Assembly (NCBI RefSeq): GCF_041080625.1
Contig: NZ_CP163518.1
Coordinates: forward strand, 2,542,001-2,606,000
Direction: 5' to 3'
From: Streptomyces sp. CG1
GTDB taxonomy: Bacteria > Actinomycetota > Actinomycetes > Streptomycetales > Streptomycetaceae
DNA length: 64,000 nucleotides
Position numbers and translations under genes: made by a program. Positions 44,761-54,200 of this stretch are shown here, in pieces. Under the pieces are notes generated by a model that had not been told where the DNA came from, did no database searches, and saw only the letters and a program-made list of their open reading frames with translations. Numbering within the stretch: position 1 is the first letter of the stretch; the number at the start of each line of letters is the position of its first letter.

Positions 44761-45852
44761 ATGGACAGCAGTATCGAGGACGCGGGAGCCCCGGCGGGCA
44801 GCGCCGAGCAGACGGGACCGGCCGAGGCGCCGCAGCAGACGCCCACGACGGCTGCGCCGGCGACGGCCGCGGAGCCGGTGCCCAGCCCCTCGATACCTGC
44901 GGTGGCGGCCGAGGAAATCCCAGCGACTGAGAAGGCGCTCCCCGGGACCGAGACGCCTCCCGCTGCCGCGGCACCCGCCGTGCCCGGTGCCGAGCGGGCC
45001 GCCGTCCCGCCCACCTCGCTCTCTCCTTCCCGGGCCGGCGATTTCATGCAGTGCCCGTTGCTGTACCGGTTCAGAGTGATCGACCGGCTGCCGGAGAAGC
45101 CGAGCGCGGTGGCGACCCGGGGCACGCTGGTGCACGCGGTGCTGGAGCGGCTGTTCGACGCGCCCGCCGCGGAGCGGACCGCGCCGCGGGCCAAGGCGCT
45201 GGTCCCGGGACAGTGGGACCGGCTGCGGGAGAGCCGGCCGGAGGTCACGGAGCTGTTCGCGGACGACCCGGACGGGGAGCGGCTGGCGGGGTGGCTGGCG
45301 GAGGCCGAGCGGCTCGTGGAGCGCTGGTTCACGCTGGAGGATCCGACGCGGCTGGAGCCGGCCGAGCGGGAGCTGTTCGTGGAGACCGAGCTGGAGTCGG
45401 GGCTGCGGCTGCGCGGGATCATCGACCGGGTGGACGTGGCGCCGACCGGTGAGGTGCGGATCGTCGACTACAAGACGGGGAAGGCGCCGAGGCCGGAGTA
45501 CTCCGAGGGCGCGCTGTTCCAGATGAAGTTCTACGCCCTGGTCGTGTGGCGGTTGAAGCGGGTGGTCCCGCGCCGGCTCCAGCTGGTGTATCTGGGCAGC
45601 GGGGATGTGCTGACGTACGACCCGGTGCTCGCCGATCTCGAGCGGGTCGAGCGCAAGCTGCACGCGCTGTGGGAGGCGATCGAGCGGGCCACGCAGACAG
45701 GTGAGTGGCGGCCCCGGCCGACCAAGCTGTGCGGCTGGTGCGACCATCAGGCGCACTGCCCGGAGTTCGGCGGCACTCCCCCGGCGTATCCGCTGCCGGT
45801 GAGGGCGGCCGAGTCCGGGCGCGTGGAGCAGGGCAGAATGGGCCCGGACTAG
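44761..45852 (+). CDS. RecB-family PD-(D/E)XK nuclease with an Fe-S cluster motif
   Basis: A 363-residue nuclease. The first 90 residues are Ala/Pro-rich and look disordered. The domain starts at LSPSRAGDFMQCPLLYRFRV, with the first cluster Cys, and has GTLVHAVLERLF, then the active site LRLRGIIDRVDVAPTGEVRI and VDYKTGK. Near the end CGWCDHQAHC supplies three more Cys, as in AddB/Cas4-type 4Fe-4S nucleases. It is stand-alone, without helicase subunits nearby. ATG at 44761 is next to a PafBC-like promoter. A response regulator follows after 14 bases. Role in recombination repair is inferred. Confidence 0.87.
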   Translation: MDSSIEDAGAPAGSAEQTGPAEAPQQTPTTAAPATAAEPVPSPSIPAVAAEEIPATEKALPGTETPPAAAAPAVPGAERAAVPPTSLSPSRAGDFMQCPLLYRFRVIDRLPEKPSAVATRGTLVHAVLERLFDAPAAERTAPRAKALVPGQWDRLRESRPEVTELFADDPDGERLAGWLAEAERLVERWFTLEDPTRLEPAERELFVETELESGLRLRGIIDRVDVAPTGEVRIVDYKTGKAPRPEYSEGALFQMKFYALVVWRLKRVVPRRLQLVYLGSGDVLTYDPVLADLERVERKLHALWEAIERATQTGEWRPRPTKLCGWCDHQAHCPEFGGTPPAYPLPVRAAESGRVEQGRMGPD

Positions 45853-45866
45853 CGAAGGAGTGTCAC

Positions 45867-46538
45867 GTGGCCATCCGTGTCCTACTGGTCGACGACCAGC
45901 CCCTGCTGCGTACGGGTTTCCGGATGATCCTGGAGGCCGAGCAGGACATCGCGGTCGTGGGCGAGGCCGGTGACGGTCTGCAGGCCCTCGATCAGGTGCG
46001 GGCCCTGCAGCCGGACGTGGTGTTGATGGACATCCGCATGCCGCGGATGGACGGGGTGGAGGCGACCCGGCAGATCACCGGTCCCGACCGGTCCGGCCCG
46101 GCGAAGGTGCTGGTGCTGACCACGTTCGATCTGGACGAGTACGTGGTGGAGGCGCTGCGCGCCGGTGCGAGCGGTTTTCTTCTGAAGGACGCGCCCGCCA
46201 ATGAACTGGTGCAGGCCATCCGGGTGGTGGCGGGGGGTGAGGCGATGCTGGCGCCGAGCATCACGCGCCGGCTGCTGGACAAGTACGCCACGCATCTGCC
46301 CTCCGGTGACGAGCCGGTGCCGGACACGCTGAACACCCTCACCGACCGTGAGGTGGAGGTGCTGAAGCTGGTGGCGCGCGGCCTGTCGAACGCGGAGATC
46401 GCGGCCGATCTGTTCGTCAGCGAGACGACGGTGAAGACGCATGTGGGGCATGTGCTGACCAAGCTGGGCCTCAGGGACCGCGTGCAGGCGGCGGTGTACG
46501 CGTACGAGAGCGGTCTGGTGCGCCCCGGCGCCCAGTGA
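45867..46538 (+). CDS. NarL/FixJ-family response regulator (orphan)
   Basis: A 223-residue two-domain regulator. The receiver domain has the acidic pair VLLVDDQPLLR, phospho-accepting Asp in VVLMDIRMPRMDGVE, Thr in VLVLTTFDLDEYV and Lys in GFLLKDAPANEL. The LuxR helix-turn-helix is LTDREVEVLKLVARGLSNAE, then IAADLFVSETTVKTHVGHVL. GTG at 45867 follows AGGAGTGT. No sensor kinase is adjacent. It begins 14 bases after the nuclease stop, so it shares that transcript, which may be damage-inducible. A strong terminator follows. Confidence 0.93.
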   Translation: MAIRVLLVDDQPLLRTGFRMILEAEQDIAVVGEAGDGLQALDQVRALQPDVVLMDIRMPRMDGVEATRQITGPDRSGPAKVLVLTTFDLDEYVVEALRAGASGFLLKDAPANELVQAIRVVAGGEAMLAPSITRRLLDKYATHLPSGDEPVPDTLNTLTDREVEVLKLVARGLSNAEIAADLFVSETTVKTHVGHVLTKLGLRDRVQAAVYAYESGLVRPGAQ

Positions 46539-46557
46539 GCGGACGGTGTCCGGTACG

Positions 46558-46603
46558 ACGCGAAGGGCGCCCCTCCCGGCATGGGGAGGGGCGCCCTTCG
46601 CGT
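46558..46603. terminator. Bidirectional terminator after the response regulator
   Basis: ACGCGAAGGGCGCCCCTCCC (46558-46577) pairs perfectly, 20 bp, with 46584-46603 around GGCATG. It lies between two convergent genes. Confidence 0.9.
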
Positions 46604-46621
46604 CGACAGGGTCAATGGGTG

Positions 46622-48208
46622 TCAGCTCTTGCTGAGTTCCCAGAACCGGAACACCGTGGAGGCGTCCAGGCAGTACTCCAGGCCGTAGACGCCGTCGCGG
46701 GCGACGGCGTACTGCTTGGCCTGCCAGACCGGCAGGACGGGTAGTTCGGTGGCGACGATGTTCTGCAGCCGGCCGAAGTTCTGGTCGGTGGCGCCGCGGT
46801 CGCTCTGTGCGGCCGTGCTGGGGATGAGCGAGCCGGTGATGGTGCTGTTGCTGTAGTTGTTGTCCAGCACGTTGCCCTTGCCGAAGAAGGGCGCGGTGAA
46901 GTTGTCGGCGTCCGGGTAGTCCGGCACCCAGCCCTTGACGTAGACGCCGTACTTGTCGGCGGTGATGTCCTTCTCGTACTGGTCGAAGGCGACGGACTTG
47001 ACGTCGGCGTCGAACAGGCCGCTGGCGTTGAGCTGGCCGGCGATGGCCTTCAGCTCTTCGTCGGTGGCGGGGCCGTAGCGCGACGGCGTGGACCACAGGG
47101 TGAGCTTGACCTTGCCGGTGATGCCGTCGGCGTGCAGCGCGGCGGCGGCCTTGGCCTGGGAGGGGCGGGCGCCGTAGGTGTCGAAGAAGGCGGTGTTGTG
47201 GCCGACGATGCCCGCCGGGATGATCGAGTACAGCGGGGTGGCGGTGCCCTGGTAGACGTTCTTGATGAGGGCGTCGCGGTCGATGAGGTAGGCCATCGCC
47301 TTGCGGACGCCCACCTTTCCGGCGACCGGGTCCTTCATGTTGAAGACCAGGTGCTGGACTTCGGCGCTGGTGCCCTCGATGACGTCGACGCCCTTGCTGC
47401 CGCCCTGCTTGTCGAGGCCGGCGATGTCGGAGGCGGACAGGCCTCGGTAGGCGATGTCGACCTTGCCGTCGAGGAGTGCCTGCTTCAGGGCGGTGCGGTC
47501 GCCGTGGAAGAACTTCAGGGTGACGCCGGAGTTCTTGACCTTGGCGGTGCCCTTGTAGTTGCCGTTGACGGAGAAGACCGCTTTGTCCTTGTCGAAGGAG
47601 TCCAGCTTGTAGGGGCCGGAGCCGACGGCCTGGTGGTCGGTGCGCAGTCCGTTCGCGTCGTACTGACTGTGGTCCACGATGGAACCGGCACCGGAGGCGA
47701 TCTTGCTGGGGAAGGTGGCGTCGGAGGACTTCAGGTGGAAGACCACCGTCTTCGCGTCGGGTGTGCCGATGCTGCCGAGCATCGGGAACATGACCGCGGG
47801 TCCGGCCGAGTCGTTGATCTTCAGCATGCGGTCGAAGGAGAACTTCACGTCCTTCGAGGTGAGGTCGTCACCATTGCTGAATTTCAGGCCGTCCTTCAGC
47901 TCGCACTTGTAGACGGTGGCCCGGGAGTCGGTGAAGGAGCACTCCTTGGCCAGTTCGGGCTGGGGTTCGGTCGCGCCCTTGGGGAAGCTGAGCAGCGACT
48001 GGAAGACGTTGTCGAACAACAGCCAGGAGCCGGGGTCGTAGCCGGAGGCCGGGTCCGTGGCGAGGACGTCGTCGGACATCCCCATCACCACGGAGGAGCC
48101 GGTCCCCCCGGAATCACCGCTCCCCGAGCCGCAGCCGGTCAACAGGCCGGAGGCCAGTCCCGCCACGACGGGCAGGACTGGCCACTGGTTGCGCAGGTTC
48201 ACTCGCAT
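46622..48208 (-). CDS. Peptide ABC transporter substrate-binding lipoprotein, copy 1 (DppA/OppA-like)
   Basis: A 528-residue family 5 solute-binding protein. The signal peptide ends in a lipobox with LTGCGSGSG. Family features: GLKFSNGDDLTSKDVKFSFD, GSGPYKLDSFDKDKAVFSVN, AEVQHLVFNMKDPVAGKVGV and PVWQAKQYAVARDGVYGLEY at the end. It is tandem with a second, clearly related copy upstream, and no permease or ATPase gene lies nearby, so both are orphans that must use a permease encoded elsewhere. ATG at 48208 follows AAGG; GTG at 48232 is possible. It may bind peptides, opines or nickel-type ligands. Confidence 0.9.
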   Translation of the reverse strand: MRVNLRNQWPVLPVVAGLASGLLTGCGSGSGDSGGTGSSVVMGMSDDVLATDPASGYDPGSWLLFDNVFQSLLSFPKGATEPQPELAKECSFTDSRATVYKCELKDGLKFSNGDDLTSKDVKFSFDRMLKINDSAGPAVMFPMLGSIGTPDAKTVVFHLKSSDATFPSKIASGAGSIVDHSQYDANGLRTDHQAVGSGPYKLDSFDKDKAVFSVNGNYKGTAKVKNSGVTLKFFHGDRTALKQALLDGKVDIAYRGLSASDIAGLDKQGGSKGVDVIEGTSAEVQHLVFNMKDPVAGKVGVRKAMAYLIDRDALIKNVYQGTATPLYSIIPAGIVGHNTAFFDTYGARPSQAKAAAALHADGITGKVKLTLWSTPSRYGPATDEELKAIAGQLNASGLFDADVKSVAFDQYEKDITADKYGVYVKGWVPDYPDADNFTAPFFGKGNVLDNNYSNSTITGSLIPSTAAQSDRGATDQNFGRLQNIVATELPVLPVWQAKQYAVARDGVYGLEYCLDASTVFRFWELSKS

Positions 48209-48296
48209 GTGCCTTATTCGTCGGTTCGTCACCCCGGGGCCCCGTCCTGGCCCCGGGTCTCCGGGGCAGCCGTCCCTGGCCCCCGGACGAGAGCCG

Positions 48297-49901
48297 TCAG
48301 CCGCTCACACCGCGGCCGAGCTCCCACAGCTGAAGCGTCGAGGAGGAGTTGAGGGCGTACGCGACACCCGTGATGTCGCTCCGCGCGGCGACGTACTGCT
48401 TGCCCTGCCACAGCGGCAGGATCGGGACGTCGTCGGCGACGGTGTCCTGGATCGCGGTGAGGCTCTTGGCGGCGGCAAGCCGGTCGGCCTCGCGGCGGGA
48501 GTCCGGGATCAGCGTGTTCTGGATGGTGGCGTTGGAGTACGGCGAGCCGAGGAAGTTGCCCTTGTCGAGGAACGGCGCGAGGAAGTTGTCGGCGTCGGGG
48601 AAGTCGGGGAACCAGCCCATGCCGTAGACGTCGTACTGCCCCTTCTTCTCGGCGGGCCGGAAGGTTTCCCAGGTGTGGCCCTGGATCGACGCGTCGAACA
48701 GTCCGCTGTCGTTGAGCTGCTGCTGCAGGACCTCGAACTCCTTCTTCTCCGCGGAGCCGTAGTGGTCGGTCGTGTAGTGCAGGGTCAGCTTCACCGGGGT
48801 GGTGATGCCGGCCTTGGCGAGCAGGCTCTTGGCCTTGTCGGCACTTGGGTTGCCGTACTTGTTGAAGAACGAGTTGGAGTGGCCGGTGACGGTGGCCGGG
48901 ACCAGCGAGTACAGCGGCTCGGCCTGGGTGCCGTAGACCTTGCCGACCAGTGCCGCGCGGTCGATGAGCTGGGCCATGGCCTGGCGTACGGCCTTGGACT
49001 TCACACTGGGCGCGTTGGTGTTGAAGGCCAGGTAGCGGATTTCCAGGCCCGGCATGTCGACCAGGTCGACCTTGTTGCCGCCGCCGGCGTCCAGCTTCTG
49101 GATCTGCTCGGGCGACATGGTGCGGGTCATGACGTCGATGTCACCCTTGTCGATCGCGGCGCCCATGGCGTCGGCGTCGGAGAAGGAGCGCAGCTCGACC
49201 TTGCCGTTGTTCACCTTCACATAGCCCTTGTAGTTGGGGTTCTTGGTGAAGGTGGCGGTGGTGATCGCGTTGCCGTCGGTATCCGCGTGGAAGGTGTACG
49301 GGCCGGAGCCGTCGACCTCGAAGCCGTCGCGCAGCTTGTCCTTCGGGTAGTCCTTCGGGTTGATGATGCCCGCGACCGGCGTGGACAGCTTGTACGGGAA
49401 AGTGGCGTCGGCCGTCTTGAGGTGGAAGATGACCTCGCGGTCGCCCTGCGTCTCGATGGTGTCGATGGTGTTGAGCAGGGAGGCGACGCCACTGTCGGCC
49501 TTGATGCGCAGGGCGCGCTCGATGGAGTACTTGACGTCCTGGGCGGTGACCTGGTCGCCGCTGGCGAACTTGAGGCCGTCGCGGAGCTTGCAGGCGTAGC
49601 GCTCGCTGCCGCTGTCGGTGAAGGAGCAGCTCTCGGCCGCGTCCGGGACGGGGTCGCCCTCGCCCTTGGGCTGGGCCATCAGGGTCTGCACGCTCTGGCG
49701 CAGGATGTTCCAGGTGCCGACGTCGTAGGCGTAGGCCGGGTCGAGGGGCGCCGGGGCGTCGTTGGTGGTGGTGAACCGGTCCGTGGTGCCGACGACGATG
49801 GCGTCGCCGCTCTTGCTCCCGCTGCTGGATCCGCCGCATGCGGCGAGAACCGGGGTGAGCAGGCCGGCTACCGCCGGCAGCACCAAAGTCTTGCGGTTCA
49901 T
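48297..49901 (-). CDS. Peptide ABC transporter substrate-binding lipoprotein, copy 2 (DppA/OppA-like)
   Basis: A 534-residue paralogue of the downstream gene with the same architecture: signal peptide and lipobox (GLLTPVLAACGGSS), GDAIVVGTTDRFTTTNDAPA, DGLKFASGDQVTAQDVKYSI, GSGPYTFHADTDGNAITTAT, and the closing VLQQQLNDSGLFDASIQGHT with PILPLWQGKQYVAARSDITG. The two copies share many identical blocks (for example, Q-E-aromatic substrate-loop patterns and the ISDPDADNF-type segment) but differ at the ligand side. ATG at 49901. The pair probably arose by tandem duplication. Confidence 0.9.
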   Translation of the reverse strand: MNRKTLVLPAVAGLLTPVLAACGGSSSGSKSGDAIVVGTTDRFTTTNDAPAPLDPAYAYDVGTWNILRQSVQTLMAQPKGEGDPVPDAAESCSFTDSGSERYACKLRDGLKFASGDQVTAQDVKYSIERALRIKADSGVASLLNTIDTIETQGDREVIFHLKTADATFPYKLSTPVAGIINPKDYPKDKLRDGFEVDGSGPYTFHADTDGNAITTATFTKNPNYKGYVKVNNGKVELRSFSDADAMGAAIDKGDIDVMTRTMSPEQIQKLDAGGGNKVDLVDMPGLEIRYLAFNTNAPSVKSKAVRQAMAQLIDRAALVGKVYGTQAEPLYSLVPATVTGHSNSFFNKYGNPSADKAKSLLAKAGITTPVKLTLHYTTDHYGSAEKKEFEVLQQQLNDSGLFDASIQGHTWETFRPAEKKGQYDVYGMGWFPDFPDADNFLAPFLDKGNFLGSPYSNATIQNTLIPDSRREADRLAAAKSLTAIQDTVADDVPILPLWQGKQYVAARSDITGVAYALNSSSTLQLWELGRGVSG

Positions 49902-50334
49902 GCGGGGGTTTCTCCAGAGCTGTTCGGGTCCGTGTATCCGGCATGCATGGGTGGTGCGGCGGACCACGGGGGTAGCGGCGATGTTCTCGCGACGAGATTA
50001 GTCGGCGCCCGCAGGAGGGTTCACGGTCGCGTGAGTTGACCCGCCATCACGCAGGGGAACCGGGTGCGGACACACCGAAAACCCGACAGCGGCAGGATTA
50101 GTGCAGCTTCCCATCAATCGGGACACAAAGACCCGTCGGCCGGGCTTGAACAGGGGCGTTCAGCACACTTGCCCCTGACTGTCGAGGGCCCTCAAAGTGG
50201 CGAACGTCACACTTCCAACTGTGCGGTGAGTCAGTGGAATTCGGCCGGACGGCCCGGGCTGGAATTCCCCGCGGGTGGTACTTCCCCGGAAATGTGTCCA
50301 GCGGGCCTATGGACTTTTCACGCTGGGTGAACGA
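49902..50334. other. 433-base intergenic region upstream of the peptide-binding genes
   Basis: It lies between the HAD gene stop and the copy 2 start, both on the minus strand, so it contains the promoter of the peptide-binding genes. The middle part (50080-50330) is slightly less GC-rich. I find no convincing gene, strong hairpin or riboswitch. Confidence 0.4.
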
Positions 50335-51036
50335 CTAGGGCATTTCCGTCATCAGGCCACGCAGAAATGCCAGGTCGACCTCTTCCAGAGAGGTGACCAC
50401 GGTGCGTCCCCCGGACGAGGTGATGGGGGCGACGGAGGGTACGGCGACCACGCGGCAGCCCGCGGCCTCGGCGGCGGCGACTCCGGTCGCCGTGTCCTCG
50501 ACCACCGCACACCGGTCGGGCTGTGCGCCGAGCCCGGCGGCGGCGAGCAGATAGGGGTCGGGGAAGGGCTTGGTGCGCGAGACCTCGTCGCCCGCGATGG
50601 ACAGGGCGAAGTGATGCGGGCCGAGCACCTTCAGCACCCGGTCGATGATGCGCCGATGGGAGGCCGAGACGAGGGCCGTCGGGATGGCGTGCTCGTGGAG
50701 TTCGGCGAGCAGGCGGGCGGCACCGGGCATCAGCGGCAGGGCATGGTCGATACGGTCCTCGAAGCCGTCGTTGAGCAGCTCGGTGAGCTCGGTGAGCGGG
50801 ATGTCGGCGCCGGTGGCCTCGATGAGGAAGCCGGCGCTGCGGGTCATGGGTCCGCCGACCACGACATGCCGCCAGGATTCGTCCAGGGTGTGGCCGAGGC
50901 GGGCGAAGATCTCGACCTCGACGTCCCACCAGAAGCCCTCGGTGTCCACCAGGGTGCCGTCCATGTCGAGAAGCACCGCCTGCAGGGCGGAGCCTTCGGC
51001 CGTACGGGTTCCGAGCGCGGGGACCGTACTGGTCAT
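50335..51036 (-). CDS. HAD-superfamily phosphatase (beta-phosphoglucomutase/phosphoglycolate type)
   Basis: A 233-residue HAD hydrolase. Motif I is VLLDMDGTLVDTEGFWW (nucleophile Asp and acid/base Asp), motif II is TALVSASHRR, motif III includes the Lys of SRTKPFPDPYLLAAAGLG, and motif IV is CAVVEDTATGVAAAEAAG. The cap domain is the small helical C1 type. It dephosphorylates a small metabolite; relatives include sugar phosphatases. ATG at 51036 follows AAGGAGG. It is preceded by the metH terminator. Confidence 0.9.
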   Translation of the reverse strand: MTSTVPALGTRTAEGSALQAVLLDMDGTLVDTEGFWWDVEVEIFARLGHTLDESWRHVVVGGPMTRSAGFLIEATGADIPLTELTELLNDGFEDRIDHALPLMPGAARLLAELHEHAIPTALVSASHRRIIDRVLKVLGPHHFALSIAGDEVSRTKPFPDPYLLAAAGLGAQPDRCAVVEDTATGVAAAEAAGCRVVAVPSVAPITSSGGRTVVTSLEEVDLAFLRGLMTEMP

Positions 51037-51062
51037 CCGGGCGCACCTCCTTGAGGGACGAT

Positions 51063-51093
51063 CAGGCCGGTTCCCGGACAGGGAACCGGCCTG
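51063..51093 (-). terminator. Terminator after metH
   Basis: CAGGCCGGTTCCC (51063-51075) and GGGAACCGGCCTG (51081-51093) form a perfect 13-bp stem with a 5-base loop, between metH and the HAD gene. Confidence 0.85.
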
Positions 51094-51233
51094 CAGTGGA
51101 CCGACCAGTGTACGACTCCGGCGCCCGAAGCGCCTCGTTTATCACTCGCGCACGGGGGTATCCCTGAAAACACCCCGGCACAGGTCAGAGGGCCGGCGGC
51201 GTGCCCGCCGACGGCCGCTCAGCCCCGGAGGGC

Positions 51234-54200
51234 TCACCTGGCGTTGAAATACTTCGCCTCCGGGTGGTGGATCACGATCGCGTCCGTGGACTGCTCGGGG
51301 TGCAGCTGGAACTCCTCGGAGAGGTGGACACCGATGCGTTCGGGCTGGAGCAGGTCGGCGATCTTGGCGCGGTCCTCCAGGTTCGGGCAGGCGCCGTAGC
51401 CGAGGGAGAAGCGGGCGCCCCGGTACTTCAGGGCGAACATGTCCTCGATGTCGGCCGGGTCCTCGCCGGCGAAGCCCAGCTCCATGCGCACGCGCGCGTG
51501 CCAGTACTCGGCGAGTGCCTCGGCCAACTGGACGGACAGGCCGTGCAGTTCGAGGTAGTCGCGGTAGGAGTTGGCCGCGAAGAGCTTGGCGGTCTCCTCG
51601 CCGATCCGGGAGCCGACGGTGACGACCTGGAGTCCGACGACGTCGGTCTCGCCGGACTCCTCCGGGCGGAAGAAGTCGGCCAGGCACAGCCGGCGGCCAC
51701 GGCGCTGGCGCGGGAAGGTGAACCGGGTGCGCTCGTTGCCCTGCTCGTCCAGAATGATCAGGTCGTCGTCCTTGGAGACGCAGGGGAAGTAGCCGTAGAC
51801 GACGGCCGCTTCGAGCAGGTTCTCCGTCTGGAGCCGGTCCAGAAGGCCGCGCAGCCGGGGCCGGCCCTCGCTCTCCGCCAGTTCCTCGTACGACGGTCCC
51901 TCGCCGGTGCGGGCCTGCTTCAGCCCCCACTGGCCCTTGAACAGCGCGCCCTCGTCGAGCCAGCTCGCGTACTCCTTGAGCGGGATGCCCTTGACGATCC
52001 GGGTGTCCCAGAACGGCGGGGCCGGCACCGGGTTGTCGGTGGCGACGTCGGAGCGGATGTGCCCCTCCTCCGGGCGCTCCTCGACCTCGACGGCGGCGGT
52101 GGCGCGGACGCGTCGTTGTTTCAGGTCGGGCAGCTTGGCGCCGGGCACGCCGCGCTTGACGCCGATGAGGGCGTCCATCAGGTGCAGGCCCTCGAAGGCG
52201 TCGCGGGCGTAGCGGACCTCGCCCTCGTAGATCTCGTGCAGGTCCTGCTCGACGTAGGCGCGGGTGAGGGCGGCGCCGCCGAGGATCACCGGGAAGCGGG
52301 CGGCCAGGCCGCGCTGGTTCAGCTCCTCCAGGTTCTCCTTCATGATCACCGTGGACTTCACCAGCAGCCCGGACATGCCGATGACGTCGGCCCGGTGCTC
52401 CTCGGCGGCATCCAGGATCGCGGAGACCGGCTGCTTGATGCCCAGGTTGACGACGTTGTAGCCGTTGTTGGACAGGATGATGTCGACGAGGTTCTTGCCG
52501 ATGTCGTGCACATCGCCGCGCACGGTCGCCAGCACGATCGTGCCCTTGCCCTCGGAATCCGACTTCTCCATGTGCGGCTCGAGATGGGCGACGGCGGCCT
52601 TCATGACCTCGGCGGACTGCAGGACGAACGGCAGCTGCATCTGCCCGGAGCCGAACAGCTCGCCGACGACCTTCATGCCGTCCAGCAGGGTCTCGTTGAC
52701 GATGTCGAGCGCCGGGCGGTCCTCGAGAGCGGCGTCCAGGTCGGCCTCCAGGCCGTTCTTCTCACCGTCGATGATCCGCCGCTTCAGACGCTCCTCCAGC
52801 GGCAGCGCGGCCAGCTCCTCGGCCTTGCCGGCCTTCAGCGACTTCGCCGTCGCCCCCTCGAAGAGCTGCATCAGCTTCTGGAGCGGGTCGTACCCCTCGG
52901 CGCGCCGGTCGTAGATCAGGTCCAGGGCCGTGGTGACCTGCTCCTCGTCGAAACGGGCGATCGGCAGGATCTTGGAGGCGTGCACGATCGCCGAGTCCAG
53001 ACCGGCCTTGACGCATTCGTCGAGGAAGACGGAGTTCAGCAGGATACGGGCGGCCGGGTTCAGACCGAAGGAGATGTTCGACAGGCCGAGGGTGGTCTGC
53101 ACGGCCGGGTGGCGGCGCTTGAGCTCGCGGATCGCCTCGATCGTCGCGATGCCGTCCCTGCGGGACTCCTCCTGACCGGTGCAGATGGTGAAGGTCAGGG
53201 TGTCGATGAGGATGTCGTCCTCGCGGATGCCCCAGTTCCCGGTCAGGTCGCCGATCAGCCGTTCGGCGATCTCGACCTTCTTCTCGGGGGTACGGGCCTG
53301 GCCCTCCTCGTCGATGGTGAGCGCGATCAGCGCGGCGCCGTGCTCCCCCGCGAGCTTCGTCACGCGCGCGAACCGCGACTCCGGGCCGTCGCCGTCCTCG
53401 TAGTTCACGGAGTTGATCACCGCGCGGCCGCCGAGCTTCTCCAGGCCGGCCTGGATGACATCGACCTCGGTGGAGTCCAGCACGATCGGCAAAGTGGACG
53501 CGGTGGCGAAACGGCCGGCGAGTTCCTCCATGTCGGCGACCCCGTCGCGGCCGACGTAGTCCACACACAGGTCGAGCATGTGCGCGCCCTCACGGATCTG
53601 CTCGCGCGCCATCTCCACACAGTCGTCCCAGCGGGCCTCGAGCATGGCCTCGCGGAACTTCTTGGAGCCGTTGGCGTTCGTACGCTCACCGATGGCCAGA
53701 TAGGAGGTGTCCTGGCGGAACGGCACCGTCTGGTAGAGGGAGGCGGCACCGGGCTCGGGGCGCGGATCGCGCTCGGCCGGGGTGAGGCCCCGGACACGCT
53801 CGACGACCTGACGCAGGTGCTCGGGCGTCGTACCGCAGCAGCCGCCGACGAGCGACAGGCCGTACTCCCGGACGAAGGTCTCCTGCGCGTCGGCCAGCTC
53901 GGGTGCGGTCAGCGGGTAGTGGGCGCCGTCCTTGCCGAGGACGGGCAGGCCCGCGTTGGGCATGCAGGACAGCGGGATACGGGCGTTGCGGGCGAGGTAG
54001 CGCAGGTGCTCGCTCATCTCGGCCGGGCCGGTGGCGCAGTTCAGGCCGATCATGTCGATGCCGAGCGGTTCCAGCGCGGTCAGCGCGGCGCCGATCTCGG
54101 AGCCGAGCAGCATGGTGCCGGTGGTCTCGACGGTCACCGACACGATGAGCGGCAGGTCCAGGCCGAGGGCTTCGAGGCCGCGGCGGGCGCCGAGGACGGC

